Assembly: GCA_963533935.1 (NCBI GenBank)
Contig: CAUSQL010000020.1
Coordinates: forward strand, 1 to 29,542
Source: CAUSKK01 sp963533935
GTDB taxonomy: Bacteria > Pseudomonadota > Gammaproteobacteria > Cardiobacteriales > Cardiobacteriaceae
Direction of reading: 5' to 3'
DNA: 29,542 nucleotides
Below the pieces are notes generated by a model. That model saw only the letters and a list, made by a program, of their open reading frames with translations. It was not told where the DNA came from and made no database searches. This document shows positions 11,679 through 17,558 of this stretch, in pieces. The position numbers and the translations under genes are program-made. Position 1 is the stretch's first letter, and each line of letters opens with the position of its first letter.

Positions 11679-11816
11679 TTTACCGACGGACGGGCGGTTC
11701 TTCGCCTCCTGCGTCGGCTCAGGCACCCACCTGTTTTACAAACAGACGGGCGCTTTATATGTATGTATCTAGGCTTAAAAATACATACATATAAAGCGCC
11801 CGTCTGTTTGTATAAA
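11679..11816. repeat. REP-like module, first copy of a 300-bp-period pair
   Basis: It begins four bases after the slam stop. It contains a plus long-core unit (TTTACCGACGGACGGGCGG start; core with hairpin-forming GCCT and AGGC words) and then a head-to-head dimer. In the dimer, GCGCTTTATATGTATGTAT faces its exact reverse complement across an 11-base loop (about 11752-11800). The same module recurs 300 bp downstream: the first 77 bases differ at one position (11725 A versus 12025 G), while the central 37 bases differ at about a dozen. The dimer could serve as a terminator or 3'-end stabiliser for rph-rdgB-slam. Confidence 0.85.
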
Positions 11817-11828
11817 GCCCCCATAGCC

Positions 11829-11834
11829 TATAAT
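11829..11834 (+). promoter_or_regulatory. Consensus -10 box TATAAT in the slam-trpS gap
   Basis: A perfect TATAAT follows the repeat module. A weak -35 candidate TTTGTA lies in the outer arm of the last repeat unit, 16 bp upstream. Transcription would start near 11841, about 355 bp before trpS, which suggests either a long trpS leader or a separate small RNA. Confidence 0.4.
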
Positions 11835-11835
11835 C

Positions 11836-11979
11836 CGCTGGGAGTTTGGCAGTTGGCCCGGCCGCTCGTTGGGGCCCCGTCAGTGGCTACATGGAACTGA
11901 AATATTCAGGCCGGTTTCCTAAGGCATAGGGCAATTCACACGGTTTAACGCTACGGCTCCCGGAGCGACCTATGCGCTT
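11836..11979 (+). ncRNA. Possible structured small RNA or trpS leader, unidentified
   Basis: Downstream of the TATAAT box the sequence CGCTGGGAG (11836-11844) can pair with CTCCC-gg-AGCG (11958-11968), a nine-base-pair stem with a two-base bulge that would close about 120 nt. Inside are GGCC-rich segments and the hairpin CTGAA-ata-TTCAG. GCATAGG (11924-11930) can alternatively pair with CCTATGC (11969-11975), followed by GCTTTT, a terminator-like end. I could not match it to tRNA, RNase P, SRP RNA, tmRNA, 6S or a known riboswitch. The evidence is a promoter box plus foldability only. Confidence 0.3.
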
Positions 11980-12116
11980 TTACCGACGGACGGGCGGTTC
12001 TTCGCCTCCTGCGTCGGCTCAGGCGCCCACCTGTTTTACAAACAGACGGGCGCTTCTCCTGTATGTATTTAGGCCTTTAATTACGTACAGCTAAAGCGCC
12101 CGTCTGTTTGTAAAAC
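11979..12116. repeat. REP-like module, second copy of the pair
   Basis: This is collinear with 11679-11816 at an exact offset of 300 bp without insertions or deletions. The outer long-core unit is almost identical to the first copy. The inner dimer arms have diverged (CTCCTGTATGTA facing TACGTACAGCTA), so this copy is a less perfect hairpin than the first. It lies about 80 bp upstream of trpS. Confidence 0.85.
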
Positions 12117-12169
12117 AAGAACGCTCGGGCGCCATGTGTGCATATCCCGCCCAATGGGCCAGGCCGGCC

Positions 12170-12175
12170 TAAAAT
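12170..12175 (+). promoter_or_regulatory. Putative -10 box TAAAAT of trpS
   Basis: TAAAAT lies 22 bp before the trpS ATG and follows GGCC. No recognisable -35 sits 16-18 bp upstream. The same hexamer lies 24-35 bp before ilvA, dnaE, glmM and the gene upstream of zapA, which is the main reason for listing it. Confidence 0.35.
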
Positions 12176-12196
12176 AGGGGCTTTTGGATTTTAAGC

Positions 12197-13213
12197 ATGG
12201 AAAAACATCGCGTTCTAACCGGCATCACCACCACCGGCATTCCCCACCTCGGCAACTACGTGGGCGCCATTCGCCCGGCCATTGCGGAGTGCAATGGGGC
12301 GGCCACCGACAGCTTCCTGTTCCTCGCCGACTACCACGGCATCATCAAGTGCCACGACCCGGCGCAGATTCACGGCTCCACCCTGGCCGTGGCCGCCACC
12401 TGGCTGGCCTGCGGCCTGGACACGGAGAAAACCACCTTCTACCGCCAGTCGGACATTCCGGAAATCCTCGAACTGTCCTGGATTCTCCAGTGCGTCTGCG
12501 CGAAAGGCCTAATGAACCGCGCCCACGCCTACAAGGCCGCCGTCGATGCCAACCAGGCAGAGGGCAACACGGACCCGGACCACGGCATTTCCATGGGCCT
12601 GTTCTCCTACCCGGTGCTGATGGCGGCTGACATTCTCATGTTTAACGCCAGCCACATTCCCGTGGGTAAAGACCAGATTCAGCACGTGGAAATGGCGCGG
12701 GACATCGCCGGCCGCTTTAATCACCGCTACGGCGAAATCTTCACCCTGCCCCAGGCGGTGGTGAGCGAGGACACACCGCTGCTGACGGGGCTGGACGGCC
12801 GCAAGATGAGCAAGAGCTACGGCAATACCATCGCCCTGTTCGAGGGGGAAAAGCCGCTGCGCAAGCAGATTATGCGCATTCAGACCAATTCCCAGCCGCC
12901 AGAAGAACCGAAGAATCCCGATGAATCCACGGTGTTCGAGATTTACCGCGCCTTCGCCAACGGCGAGGAACAGGCGGCCATGCGCGCCCATTACCAGCGG
13001 GGCATCGGCTGGGGCGAAGCTAAACAGGCGCTCTTTGAAAAGATTAACGGCGAGCTGGCCCCCTATCGTGAGAAGTACCAGGAATTAATGGGGCAACCGG
13101 CGCGGATTGGGGAAAGATTAAGCGGCGGCGCGGAGAAAGCCCGCCGCGAGGCCAAGGCACGGCTTCTGCAAGTGCGGGAAGCGGTGGGAATTTTCCCCTT
13201 AACTAACCAGTGA
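12197..13213 (+). CDS. trpS: Tryptophanyl-tRNA synthetase
   Basis: TrpRS is the class Ic enzyme that charges tRNA-Trp. The class I signatures are visible: the HIGH-type motif GIPHLGN at residues 14-20 and KMSKS at 203-207. Other family segments are FLADYHGI, ACGLDTEKTTFYRQSDIPE, SYPVLMAADILMF, PVGKDQIQHVEMARDIA and RFNHRYGEIF. The 338 residues match the family length; the sequence resembles the Pseudomonas/Xanthomonas branch more than the E. coli enzyme. It heads an apparent operon with the DUF333 lipoprotein gene (6-bp gap) and the SPFH gene (8-bp gap), neither of which has an obvious link to tRNA charging. Confidence 0.96.
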   Translation: MEKHRVLTGITTTGIPHLGNYVGAIRPAIAECNGAATDSFLFLADYHGIIKCHDPAQIHGSTLAVAATWLACGLDTEKTTFYRQSDIPEILELSWILQCVCAKGLMNRAHAYKAAVDANQAEGNTDPDHGISMGLFSYPVLMAADILMFNASHIPVGKDQIQHVEMARDIAGRFNHRYGEIFTLPQAVVSEDTPLLTGLDGRKMSKSYGNTIALFEGEKPLRKQIMRIQTNSQPPEEPKNPDESTVFEIYRAFANGEEQAAMRAHYQRGIGWGEAKQALFEKINGELAPYREKYQELMGQPARIGERLSGGAEKARREAKARLLQVREAVGIFPLTNQ

Positions 13214-13219
13214 GGACTT

Positions 13220-13480
13220 ATGCAAAAAATTTTATTACTGGCCCTGGCGGCGGCGGTGGCCGGCTGCAAAGGCAATCCCTTCAGCAGCGCCAGCAAAGAA
13301 CCCCAGGCCAAGGCCGGCGGCGCGGTCAGCAGCGGCAACCCGGCGGCCATTTACTGTGAACGCACCGGCGGCCAGCCGGACACCCTCAAGGATAAAGATG
13401 GCAATGAATACGGCATCTGCCGCCTGCCCGACGGGCAAATCATGGACGAATGGCGCTATCTGCGTGAACACGGCGATTAG
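13220..13480 (+). CDS. Small DUF333 lipoprotein
   Basis: This 86-residue protein starts with a lipoprotein signal (MQKILLLALAAAVAGC, lipobox VAGC, lipidated Cys16). After a flexible Ser/Ala/Gly-rich linker, the DUF333 domain runs from about residue 43 to 82, with the conserved NPAAIYCERTGG, the central DGNEYGICRLPDG and the final EWRYL. Two cysteines of the domain (in IYC and GIC) could form a disulfide. DUF333 proteins are small envelope lipoproteins of unknown function, sometimes annotated as haemolysin-like without support. The gene has an AGGA ribosome site six bases after trpS. The residue after Cys is Lys, not Asp, so there is no clear inner-membrane retention signal. Confidence 0.85.
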   Translation: MQKILLLALAAAVAGCKGNPFSSASKEPQAKAGGAVSSGNPAAIYCERTGGQPDTLKDKDGNEYGICRLPDGQIMDEWRYLREHGD

Positions 13481-13488
13481 GAGGAATT

Positions 13489-14325
13489 ATGCAAACTAGA
13501 AGTGAACGGAAAAATTTAAGTCATCTGGACGGCTGGACGGCCCTAATGGTGGGGCTGGCCCTCGCGGTGGCGCTGGCCCTGTTCGGCCGCGGGCCGGTGG
13601 GGCTGGGTCTGGCCGCACTCATTGGCGCCCTTACCCTAAGCGGCTTCCGCATTGTCCAGCCGAACACGGCGCTGGTGGCCACCCTCTTCGGCAACTACGC
13701 GGGCATTCTCACCAGGGCCGGCTTCTTTTGGATTCTGCCCTTCTACCACACCCGGCGCGTGTCCCTGCGCACCCAGAATTATCTGACCACCACCCTGAAG
13801 GTTAATGACTCCTCAGGCACGCCCATTGAAATCGCCGCGGCCATCGTTTACCACGTGGATAATCCGGCGGCGGCGGTGCTGGACGTGGAGAACGTCCACG
13901 AATTCCTGCAGGTGCAGAGTGAAAGCGCCCTGCGCACCCTGGCCAGCCATCACCCCTACAACGGCCACGACGGGCAGGAAAGCCTCAGCCGCCACAGCGA
14001 GGGCCTGCTGAAGCAGCTGCAGCAAATGGTGCAGGAGCGGGTGGTCCAGACGGGCATTGCCATCGACGAGGCCCGCTTCACCCACCTCACCTACGCGCCG
14101 GAAATCGCCCAGGCCATGCTGCGGCGCCAGCAGGCGGAGGCGGTGATTCTCGCCCGTCAGGCGCTGGTGCGCGGTGCCATCGAAATGATTGAACACACGG
14201 TGGCGGAGCTCAGCGAGCGGCAGATTGTCAATCTGAACGACGCGGACAAGGCCAAGCTCATCACCAGCATGATGACGGTGCTGCTGTCGGAAGAGAGCGC
14301 GGCACCGGTGCTAAATGTGGATTAG
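13489..14325 (+). CDS. SPFH/band-7 domain membrane protein
   Basis: This 278-residue protein of the stomatin/prohibitin/flotillin/HflK superfamily has two hydrophobic N-terminal segments (about residues 18-35 and 37-52). An SPFH domain follows from about residue 53 (FRIVQPNTALVATLFGNYAGILTRAGF) to 210, with typical SGTPIEIAAAIVYHV and LQVQSESALRTLASHHPY, and then an alpha-helical coiled-coil region with the YAPEIAQAMLRRQQAEA signature. Such proteins oligomerise as membrane scaffolds or protease regulators. It is shorter than HflK or QmcA and has no NfeD partner next to it, so I assign only the family. A strong ribosome site (TAGGAGGAATT) precedes the ATG. Repeat palindrome 14333-14412 follows the stop after seven bases. 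Confidence 0.9.
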   Translation: MQTRSERKNLSHLDGWTALMVGLALAVALALFGRGPVGLGLAALIGALTLSGFRIVQPNTALVATLFGNYAGILTRAGFFWILPFYHTRRVSLRTQNYLTTTLKVNDSSGTPIEIAAAIVYHVDNPAAAVLDVENVHEFLQVQSESALRTLASHHPYNGHDGQESLSRHSEGLLKQLQQMVQERVVQTGIAIDEARFTHLTYAPEIAQAMLRRQQAEAVILARQALVRGAIEMIEHTVAELSERQIVNLNDADKAKLITSMMTVLLSEESAAPVLNVD

Positions 14326-14332
14326 CCGGTAA

Positions 14333-14412
14333 TTTACCGACGGACGGGCGCTCTCCCTGTATGTAAATAATGCCATATTTACATACAGGGAGAGCGCCCG
14401 TCCGTTTGTAAA
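14333..14412. repeat. 80-bp REP-like dimer palindrome
   Basis: Two head-to-head units begin TTTACCGACGGACGGGCG and end with CGTCCGTTTGTAAA. The arms match over almost their entire length, including the variable CTCCC/GGGAG stretch next to the core; the differences are at CG versus AA near the outer tips and in the few central bases. It directly follows the SPFH gene and may end the trpS operon transcript, though no T-run follows. Confidence 0.9.
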
Positions 14413-14415
14413 AAC

Positions 14416-14460
14416 CCGTAAATGTGAACGCAGTGAACCACCGCCCGGCCGTTTCTCAAC
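14416..14460. repeat. Degenerate long-core repeat remnant
   Basis: The words GAACGCAGTGAACCACCGCC and CGGCCGTTT follow the intact dimer and match the tail of minus-oriented long-core units elsewhere (GAACAACCGCCCG followed by CCGTTTGTAAA). The inner arm is not recognisable, so this looks like a decayed unit. Confidence 0.45.
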
Positions 14461-14509
14461 GGGGGCAAATTAATCTGAAAAACCAACAAAAAAACAACGG
14501 CGCTCCCCC

Positions 14510-14538
14510 TTTACCCGTCCGATTATTGGCGCTATATT
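14510..14538 (+). promoter_or_regulatory. Sigma-70-type promoter of the 6S RNA candidate
   Basis: TTTACC (14510-14515) and TATATT (14533-14538) are separated by exactly 17 bp. The predicted start near 14545 coincides with the first base of the closing stem of the RNA described next. This promoter would also serve rpoZ and spoT by read-through. Confidence 0.6.
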
Positions 14539-14544
14539 TTCCGT

Positions 14545-14735
14545 GAAGCGTTTCTGCCCGCTGCGTGGTTCCTCGAACCCCTTGTTCCTAAATTTACTCC
14601 ACAGGACATCGGACGCAATTAGCTGTGCAGGCCCATCGTGAATGGGAAGCCGAAAGATTGCTGAGATGGCCGCCTTGAACCTTGCCGGTTCAAGGGTGCA
14701 GGATAACGGGCGGTGCGGTGCGCTTCCCATCTTTC
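14545..14735 (+). ncRNA. ssrS: 6S RNA candidate
   Basis: 6S RNA binds the sigma-70 RNA polymerase as a promoter mimic. Both size and fold fit here. The closing stem pairs GAAGCG (14545-14550) with CGCTTC (14721-14726), then CTGCCCG (14554-14560) with CGGGCGG (14707-14713) and CTGC (14561-14564) with GCAG (14698-14701). A central bubble follows. Its 3' strand contains CCTTGAACC-ttgcc-GGTTCAAGG (14673-14695), the same hairpin seen in E. coli and Pseudomonas 6S. The apical arm pairs CATC/GATG, GCAAT/ATTGC and ends in the hairpin CCCAT-cgtga-ATGGG. The 5' bubble strand has CCCCTTGTTCC, like the pRNA template region. The 3' end is approximate. The location before rpoZ is unusual; an rpoZ leader structure is the alternative. 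Confidence 0.68.
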
Positions 14736-14761
14736 TTCCCCATACGAGGTATAAATCCCCC

Positions 14762-14974
14762 ATGAATGACATTTCCATTGAAGCCTGTCTAAAGGGCGAA
14801 AATAACCGTTTCCGCCTGGTACTGGCCGCCGCCCGCCGCGCCCGTCAGCTGGCCCAGGGCCATCACCCCCTGGTGCCCGATGACGGTAGCAGCAAGGCCA
14901 CAATCCTAGCCCTGGCGGAAATTCAGGCCGGCGAAAATTCCATTGAAAATATTTTGAGCCGCAGCAGTTATTAA
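14762..14974 (+). CDS. rpoZ: RNA polymerase omega subunit
   Basis: Omega helps assemble the beta-prime subunit into RNA polymerase and forms part of a ppGpp-binding site on the enzyme. The 70-residue product has the family core NRFRLVLAAARRARQL followed by HHPLVPDDGSSKATILALAEIQAG. It is shorter than E. coli omega (91 residues), missing the variable C-terminal tail, and the N-terminal MNDISIEACLKGE is diverged from MARVTVQDAVEKIG. I chose the ATG at 14762 because homology begins there; an in-frame upstream ATG at 14642 lies inside the structured RNA region. spoT starts three bases after the stop, and rpoZ-spoT is a conserved gammaproteobacterial pair. gmk, the usual upstream neighbour, is absent. 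Confidence 0.9.
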   Translation: MNDISIEACLKGENNRFRLVLAAARRARQLAQGHHPLVPDDGSSKATILALAEIQAGENSIENILSRSSY

Positions 14975-14977
14975 GCC

Positions 14978-17188
14978 ATGAACCCCCCACAGGGGAATCC
15001 CTTCCAGGGCTGCCAGGGCGCCGAGCTAATCTGGCAAAGCTGGCAGGCATTAGCCGCCCAACTGGATTACCTCAGCCCTAACATTCGGGATACCCTTTTA
15101 AAAACCACCGTTTATGCCGCCCGCGCCCACGATGGTCAGGTGCGCAAGGCCGACGGCGCCCCCTACATCACCCACCCGCTGGCGGTGGCGAAAATCCTTG
15201 CCCAGCTGCACTACGGCGCCACGGTGCTCCAGGGCGCCCTGCTCCATGACGTTCTGGAAGATACGGCCATTTCCAGTGAGGAAATGGCCAAGGCCATCAG
15301 CCCGGAAGTTACCTACATCGTCCAGGGCGTTAGCAAGATTCAGAAAATTAAGGAAAGCGACCCGAAACGCAACCAGGCGGGCAGCTTTCTGAACATGCTG
15401 GAGGCGCTCATTCAAGACCCGCGGGTGCTGCTGGTGAAGCTGGCGGACCGGCTGCACAATTTGCAGACCTTGGACGCCTTTCCCCCGGAAAAACAAAAAC
15501 GCATTGCCCGGGAAACGGTGGAAGTTTACGTGCACCTGTCCCAGCAGCTGGGCATGTTCTACTTCGCCTCCCAGCTGGAGGATTTGGCCTTCCAATATCT
15601 TTATCCGTGGCGGGCAAAAATCATTAAGCACCACTACGAAAAGAATTTCGCCAATGACCAGCTGGTGCAGGAAATTGACGGGGAGCTGCAACGGGCCTTC
15701 GCCGCCGTAAACCTGGAGAACGTGAAGGTCATCAAGCGCCGCCGTTACCTCTACGGAATTTACGACCGCATGCGCCGCAAGGGTTCCTTTGCCGCCGCCA
15801 TTAAAACCGCCACCCTGCGCATCATCACCACCAGCGAGGACGACTGCTATCGGGCGTTGGGTCGGGTACATCACCTTTACCGACCCATCGACGATAAATT
15901 CCGCGACTACATTGCCCTGGCCAAAAAGAACGGCTATCAGGCCCTGCACAGCAGCGTACTGCGCCACGATAAAAACGGGGAACGGGTGCTAAATGTGCAG
16001 ATTTGCACGGAAACCATGGATAAATTGGCCGAACTGGGCCTGATTGCCAGCTTCTACAACGAGAACAATTTTGCCCTGGATAAGGGCTTCGCTGACCAAG
16101 CCCGCCACCAACTGACCGGCTGGCTCAGTAAGCTGAGGGAAATAGGCTCGGACGGGGTTAATCCGCTGGTGGCCTATGAAACCATTAAGGAAGAAATCGG
16201 CCAGCGTCAAACCATTAATCTGTTCACCCCCCGCAATGACCGGCTGGAACTGCCGCTGGGCGCTACGGCCCTGGACTTTGCCTACAACATTCACAGCGAA
16301 ATTGGCAACCACTGCCGCGCTGCCCGGGTGAATGGCCGGGATTTCGCCATTTATCATCCGCTGCCCAATGGCGCCACCGTGGAAATTCTCTGCGACCCGC
16401 AGGCGCAGCCGTCGCCAGATTGGCTGAAGTACGTGGTTAGTCCCCAGGCCAGACAGGCCATCAACCGCTATCTGCACCGGCAGGACGACCGACAGGCCTT
16501 GAAGCTGGGACGGGAATTGCTGGTTAACCGGCTAGAGAGTCAGGGTTATCAGCTGGAACAGGTGCAGCCAGAGCTGGACAATTTGTTAAAGCAGGAGAAA
16601 ATTAGTGCCGAGGCCCTATTCATGGCCATTGGCCGCGGTAGACGTTCGGTTAATTCCCTCATGCTGGCCCTATTAAAGGGCCAAGAACTGGCCGGCGGCG
16701 ATAGTCTCATCGTGCGCCGCGCCACGGCAGATGGCATTTACTGTGCCGACTGCTGCACGCCACTGCCCTATGAACCCATAGTTGGCCGCCTAACCGCCCA
16801 GGGCTGTGCTGTGCACCGGAAAAATTGTGAGCTGGCGGTAATGGACCAGCAGGACCCACTGGTGCAGTGCCGCTGGGCAGAACCAACCGTTGGCCTCTTC
16901 ATTGGACAAATTTGCATTGAGGCGGCCAACCGTCCTGGCCTGCTCTTCGACGTCAGCGCCGTATTGAAGAAATATCACATTAATATTCAAAACATGCTGC
17001 TGGACGAGCAACCGCTCCAGGCCAGCGACCGCAGCACCCTGCTGCTCTGGCTAGAACTGCGAGATTTGCAGCAGCTGCAGGACATTAAGGGGGAAATGCG
17101 TAAGATTGACGGGGTGGCCAATGTGTACCGCGTCATGCCCCAAGCCCGCGACCCATTTTCAAAAAACCACGAGGTATTTCATGAGTAA
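14978..17188 (+). CDS. spoT: SpoT-type ppGpp hydrolase with degenerate synthetase domain
   Basis: This 736-residue Rel/Spo protein has an HD hydrolase domain (about 30-200), a synthetase-fold domain (about 235-360), TGS (about 400-460) and a C-terminal ACT domain (from about 645). Hydrolase residues are intact: Arg56, His66, His90-Asp91, Glu94-Asp95, and Asp157 to Asn161 in ADRLHN. In the synthetase domain the catalytic Asp of the family (Asp in SpoT IMDIYAFR) is Lys276 and the essential Glu (EVQIRT) is Asn339, with the neighbouring Arg changed to Cys343. The motif AAHWAY is also lost. I infer a hydrolase-only enzyme, as reported for Acinetobacter SpoT. It is coupled to ridA by an eight-base overlap. 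Confidence 0.95.
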   Translation: MNPPQGNPFQGCQGAELIWQSWQALAAQLDYLSPNIRDTLLKTTVYAARAHDGQVRKADGAPYITHPLAVAKILAQLHYGATVLQGALLHDVLEDTAISSEEMAKAISPEVTYIVQGVSKIQKIKESDPKRNQAGSFLNMLEALIQDPRVLLVKLADRLHNLQTLDAFPPEKQKRIARETVEVYVHLSQQLGMFYFASQLEDLAFQYLYPWRAKIIKHHYEKNFANDQLVQEIDGELQRAFAAVNLENVKVIKRRRYLYGIYDRMRRKGSFAAAIKTATLRIITTSEDDCYRALGRVHHLYRPIDDKFRDYIALAKKNGYQALHSSVLRHDKNGERVLNVQICTETMDKLAELGLIASFYNENNFALDKGFADQARHQLTGWLSKLREIGSDGVNPLVAYETIKEEIGQRQTINLFTPRNDRLELPLGATALDFAYNIHSEIGNHCRAARVNGRDFAIYHPLPNGATVEILCDPQAQPSPDWLKYVVSPQARQAINRYLHRQDDRQALKLGRELLVNRLESQGYQLEQVQPELDNLLKQEKISAEALFMAIGRGRRSVNSLMLALLKGQELAGGDSLIVRRATADGIYCADCCTPLPYEPIVGRLTAQGCAVHRKNCELAVMDQQDPLVQCRWAEPTVGLFIGQICIEAANRPGLLFDVSAVLKKYHINIQNMLLDEQPLQASDRSTLLLWLELRDLQQLQDIKGEMRKIDGVANVYRVMPQARDPFSKNHEVFHE

Positions 17189-17558
17189 GGAAATCATCAA
17201 TAGCCCCCAGGCACCTAAAGCTATCGGCACCTATTCCCAGGCCGTGGCCCACGGCGACCTGATTTTTCTCTCCGGCCAAATCGGCCTTAATCCGGAAACC
17301 ATGACATTAGAAGATGGATTCACCGCGCAAGCTAATCGGGTATTTTCAAATCTCAAGGCAGTCTGTGAGGCCGGCGGCAGTGATTTACAGAAGGCCATTA
17401 AGCTGAACATCTATCTGGCCGACCTGGCCGATTTCGCCGAGCTTAATAGCATCATGGAAAAATGGTTCACCGCCCCCTATCCGGCCCGGGCCGCCCTCCA
17501 GGTGGCTGCACTGCCCAAGGGTGCTCTGGTAGAAGTGGAAGCAGTGGTGGCCCGTTGA
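17181..17558 (+). CDS. ridA: RidA family enamine/imine deaminase
   Basis: RidA hydrolyses reactive 2-aminoacrylate and related enamines released by PLP enzymes such as threonine dehydratase, which is also encoded in this window (ilvA). The 125-residue protein begins MSKEIINSPQAPKAIGTYSQAV and contains FLSGQIGLNPETM, QANRVFSNLKAVCEAGG, KLNIYLADLADFAELN and the conserved arginine motif YPARAALQVAALPKGALVEVEAVV. All positions expected of the active family are present. The ATG lies inside the 3' end of spoT (overlap eight bases) and its stop overlaps the proposed recG start, so spoT-ridA-recG are coupled. This order is common in pseudomonads. Confidence 0.95.
   Translation: MSKEIINSPQAPKAIGTYSQAVAHGDLIFLSGQIGLNPETMTLEDGFTAQANRVFSNLKAVCEAGGSDLQKAIKLNIYLADLADFAELNSIMEKWFTAPYPARAALQVAALPKGALVEVEAVVAR

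Noticed and set aside
10809..11726. A 305-codon minus-strand reading frame opposite the Slam gene
   Set aside because: It is antisense to a well-supported gene, is low-complexity (Ala/Val/Arg-rich as expected from GC-rich antisense), and has no recognisable domain.
11890..11928. Twelve-codon ATG reading frame as a trpS leader peptide
   Set aside because: It contains no Trp codon and has no ribosome site, so an attenuation role is unsupported.
14650..14712. TPP riboswitch (CTGAGA, TTGAACCT and GGATAA occur in order)
   Set aside because: The GAACC segment is locked in a perfect nine-pair hairpin with GGTTC, the spacing is wrong, and the downstream gene is rpoZ; the 6S fold explains the region better.
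14470..14778. 102-codon minus-strand reading frame over the rpoZ upstream region
   Set aside because: It overlaps the structured RNA and the rpoZ start on the opposite strand, and the protein shows no recognisable motif.
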